Part shown: in pieces, positions 16,901 through 18,341 of the stretch
Position numbering within the stretch: the stretch's first letter is position 1
Layout: each line of letters starts with the position of its first letter
Source of the DNA: an uncultured Bacteriovorax sp.
GTDB taxonomy: Bacteria > Bdellovibrionota > Bacteriovoracia > Bacteriovoracales > Bacteriovoracaceae
Length of the DNA: 18,341 nt
Direction of reading: 5' to 3'
NCBI GenBank assembly: GCA_946482295.1
Contig: CAMLRB010000049.1
Coordinates: forward strand, 1-18,341
Notes under the pieces: generated by a model
What the model was told of the DNA's origin: nothing
Database searches by the model: none
Seen by the model: the letters and a program-made list of their open reading frames with translations, nothing else
Translations under genes and position numbers: made by a program

Positions 16901-17063
16901 TGGTTTCAGAGAAAAATCTGAAATCTTAAACGATACGATATATTCAAACTCAATTGGTAAAATTGGTAGCAAGCAGTGGGATGGGCCTTTGGAAGTTGTG
17001 AAGGATCTTTTAGGTCTTTCAAGCGGTGAATTCGGCGGAAGCTGGATCAGAGAAGGGATTTAG
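13989..17063 (+). CDS. Large exported protein of unknown family (1024 residues)
   Basis: The start is placed at 13989. MKTQNKLLLSFYSLLLALGL then forms a Sec signal peptide cleaved after ALA (A29). A GTG at 13881 would add 36 residues in front and spoil the signal. No Shine-Dalgarno is visible. The mature protein is a mix of charged helical parts (for example 275-330 and 505-570) and strand-rich parts with Gly (437-505, and 590-670 with MIGAGVGVSGG). Only six cysteines occur: C260, C330, and a quartet C901, C913, C926, C938 at even spacing of 11-12 residues near the C-terminus. I recognise no domain. Its TAG stop overlaps the AGGTGA Shine-Dalgarno of the following subtilase gene, so the two are an operon and may act together outside the cytoplasm. 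Confidence 0.82.
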   Translation: MKTQNKLLLSFYSLLLALGLLLALEGALASESFIPLQKGLRIPSDDLLYNNKVLTSREAQTLEISKKIDLSTLNPKQNDIWNNFVNEVDDQEEIAITEGDELSYEGKIDSASGLYRFNAIPTNGNKIYTIHLDKTLHTLLLRKNILRKLGYKIPAMKYISKLTIQFSSQILMDNFIKHEVPKATFGATERWTTVTNINRDTLSLELRDVAVTEPNEFDFYNVSMGIPTQTINSRTLRSLVVPYALMDLGESINKFSWVSCKIDNKAVILSHFTANDFNTSIDDATWMLKRLNKLKREDFVKAVKNAYFPAGVAEVVAEKLISRRNSLNKCLMDAKVPEIPFNSKITVGQTVVEGKLIQKEFPGYASRFAYGDAQSPLDEIRFFLYSKVQSNVIDNLIMKFNEQLTAYEIGEARADYFQKLFKKGHDHFVETGELLPIGIGAWWSPVLNGDILFSRDIILGNYLGTDNLVQLADTFGARADLGLFVGIEGLGADLTSTVKVSSSFVRSYTHLKPVKSLKESLKEPYKNMFVGLMKRSLKEKFFSLSEIKNSTNAVDEKTKQIQALLTDIDKNLAVGESLLITDRIMPTAAVKLNFTQGMIGAGVGVSGGANIVKRIHLYKKSPKVLQIYDDKGFVKNLDLSFQVSNYIPIVKINGKYDKGHYGIKSYMINFSGDLEENPELYTHALGVYNVLKDHNFELLDSVSTPVSLDAQYKDKSMGLSFLFWRMKSVKGRTLFDLKAKDGVNGKYFSLTKDFMTGFNVEAFSKQLVNYYLSTKTDDITINEEADKHPGQTFFGSSFTQSIRFEASVNEENRFEQKFLSVSDVKQGWALSEKKLKRFMTGVNEKFQFPLFQTDTIDFSKLRLFRIGYHMNVYNPGIARLNGFSLNDVNAIENKYRLKKMCWAGDEKYNTIECGDLTTVKNQLWKCKKAKTEEEVADCNVELIETMFNDLEFKDVQKILGADNVYVYGSIDGFREKSEILNDTIYSNSIGKIGSKQWDGPLEVVKDLLGLSSGEFGGSWIREGI

Positions 17064-17072
17064 GTGATAAAA

Positions 17073-18341
17073 ATGAAAACAAAACTCATCACATTATTAG
17101 CTTTAACAGTTGCTCAACAATTAAACGCGCAATCGGCTGATCCGCTTTTAAATAAACAGTGGGCGCTCAAAAATCAAGGGCAAGTGATCATGAAGAATGT
17201 CACTGAACTTGAGAGAATTCCAGTAAAGGGATTACCAGGAATGGATATCCAGTGGGTCGATACTTCTGAGAGAGAGACTTCAAAAAAAGAATTGATAGTG
17301 GCCGTTCTCGATAGTGGAATTGATTTAGAACATCCAGATCTTAAAGGTCGCATTTGGACGAGTGATAAAACATGTGCGGGGTCAATCGCTGCTCCTGGAA
17401 AAAATTGTACCGGATATAATTATCTCGATAACAATACTTTACTCACGGATGATATTGGTCACGGAACTCACGTCGCAGGCATCATTGCGGCCAATAGAAA
17501 TAATATAGGAATTGCAGGCGCTGCAGATCCTCGTGTCAAAATCATGCCTCTCAAAGTTTTGAGTGGAGATGTCTCAGGGTTTGTTTATAACGGAAAAGTC
17601 ATCACAGACGTCATCGCTGACGCTTTAAACTTCGCTGTGAAAAATGGTGCAGAAGTTATCAACCTTTCTCTTGGCTGGCCGAAGCTCGTTGATTTACCAA
17701 AAGTTCGAAAAGCTTTTGAAGATGCTGAAGCCAAAAATGTCATCATCATTGCGGCTTCCGGTAACAATAATAAAGACCTTCCTACATTTCCTTGTAGTTA
17801 TGAAAACGTCATTTGCGTTGGTGCAATTGATAATAGAGGAGAGCTGACCGATTTTACCAATCATGGATCAAAAGTTGATATTGTCGCACCTGGTGAATCG
17901 ATCATCAGTACGTATCCTCAAAAACTAGAGTCACGAGTACTTCGAATTAAAAATTATGAATTAAAACGTGGATCAAGCCAGGCTTCACCTTACGTTGCAG
18001 CTGCGATCGCTAATTTAAAACTTTTGCATCCAGGTTTGACGAATGATCAGGTGAGAAGTTTGCTTTTTAGAAGTTCCAAACCGATTCATAAAGATCAAGA
18101 GCTCTTCAGACAGGAGAGATTTGCGAAGTTCGGAATGCTGGATATGAAAGCATTGCTCGATCTCGCAGATAAAAAAGAAGAGCATGCTTTTGTAGTTCCT
18201 CAAGTGAAGGCACTTACGGAAGTTAAATTTCAAATGAAAGACATGCGCTTTTCATTTCCTTTCACTTTGAAAAATCTTTCAGGAGAAGAGTATTCAGGTC
18301 TTGTTTGTTTAAGGGCATTGAGTGATGCTGTCGCTCTTGAT
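17073..18341 (+). CDS. Subtilisin-like serine protease (S8), 3' end outside window
   Basis: The first 423 residues are visible, and the frame is still open at the right edge. A Sec signal peptide (MKTKLITLLALTVAQQLNA) is followed almost directly by DPLLNKQWALKNQGQ, the usual start of a mature subtilase domain. The triad is D80 (VLDSGIDLEHPD), H130 (GHGTHVAG) and S302 (GSSQASPYVAA). The oxyanion Asn is N231 in ASGNNN. No I9-type propeptide lies between signal and catalytic domain, which is unusual. Residues beyond about 370 start a further beta-like domain that runs off the window. AGGTGA overlapping the upstream stop lies five bases before ATG 17073. An in-frame GTG at 17064 is the alternative start. 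Secreted or periplasmic proteolysis is the likely role; the target is unknown. Confidence 0.93.
   Translation, partial: MKTKLITLLALTVAQQLNAQSADPLLNKQWALKNQGQVIMKNVTELERIPVKGLPGMDIQWVDTSERETSKKELIVAVLDSGIDLEHPDLKGRIWTSDKTCAGSIAAPGKNCTGYNYLDNNTLLTDDIGHGTHVAGIIAANRNNIGIAGAADPRVKIMPLKVLSGDVSGFVYNGKVITDVIADALNFAVKNGAEVINLSLGWPKLVDLPKVRKAFEDAEAKNVIIIAASGNNNKDLPTFPCSYENVICVGAIDNRGELTDFTNHGSKVDIVAPGESIISTYPQKLESRVLRIKNYELKRGSSQASPYVAAAIANLKLLHPGLTNDQVRSLLFRSSKPIHKDQELFRQERFAKFGMLDMKALLDLADKKEEHAFVVPQVKALTEVKFQMKDMRFSFPFTLKNLSGEEYSGLVCLRALSDAVALD

Overview
The window is AT-rich bacterial DNA from what looks like a Gram-negative predator-type bacterium. The best guess is Bdellovibrionota, near Bacteriovorax or Peredibacter. 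That placement is inference. It rests on AT-rich codons, a eukaryote-type NADP isocitrate dehydrogenase, lipoproteins with poly-Gly after the lipid cysteine, G-run Shine-Dalgarno sites, a MASE1/CHASE histidine kinase, and many large exported proteins of no recognised family. No rRNA, tRNA, IS element, CRISPR array or integrase is visible. No gene-free stretch exceeds about 260 bases.

Layout. The left edge carries the last 26 codons of a membrane protein (+). A small secreted coiled-coil protein (-, 214-582) is divergent from a Cys-rich lipoprotein (+, 827-1468) that has a sigma-54-like promoter. The lipoprotein converges with icd (-, 1509-2735) on a shared bidirectional terminator. Next is a two-gene minus-strand unit. 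It encodes a 1183-residue exported protein made largely of about 13 tandem ~63-residue units, 12 with a cysteine pair (3314-6865). A degenerate response-regulator receiver follows after one nucleotide (2902-3312). On the plus strand are two paralogous lipoprotein genes (7075-7929 and 8187-9125), each with its own terminator and a co-duplicated upstream region. After them comes an exported protein with a possible caspase/CHAT-like His-Cys pair (9263-10456), whose C9 leader tract is complementary to its ribosome binding site. It converges on a large hybrid sensor kinase (-, 10453-13818), and the two stop codons overlap. A divergent plus-strand operon closes the window: a 1024-residue exported protein of unknown family (13989-17063) and a subtilisin-like protease (17073 to the right edge, incomplete).

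How the parts may work together. Apart from icd, the receiver and the kinase, every full gene has an export signal, so this is mainly an envelope or secretion region. Two protein pairs look functionally linked by coupling or an operon: the Cys-repeat protein with the pseudo-receiver, and the 1024-residue protein with the subtilase. The leading candidates for something undescribed are the Cys-repeat protein and its coupled pseudo-receiver, the duplicated lipoprotein pair with its conserved upstream block, and the C-tract leader of the caspase-like gene.
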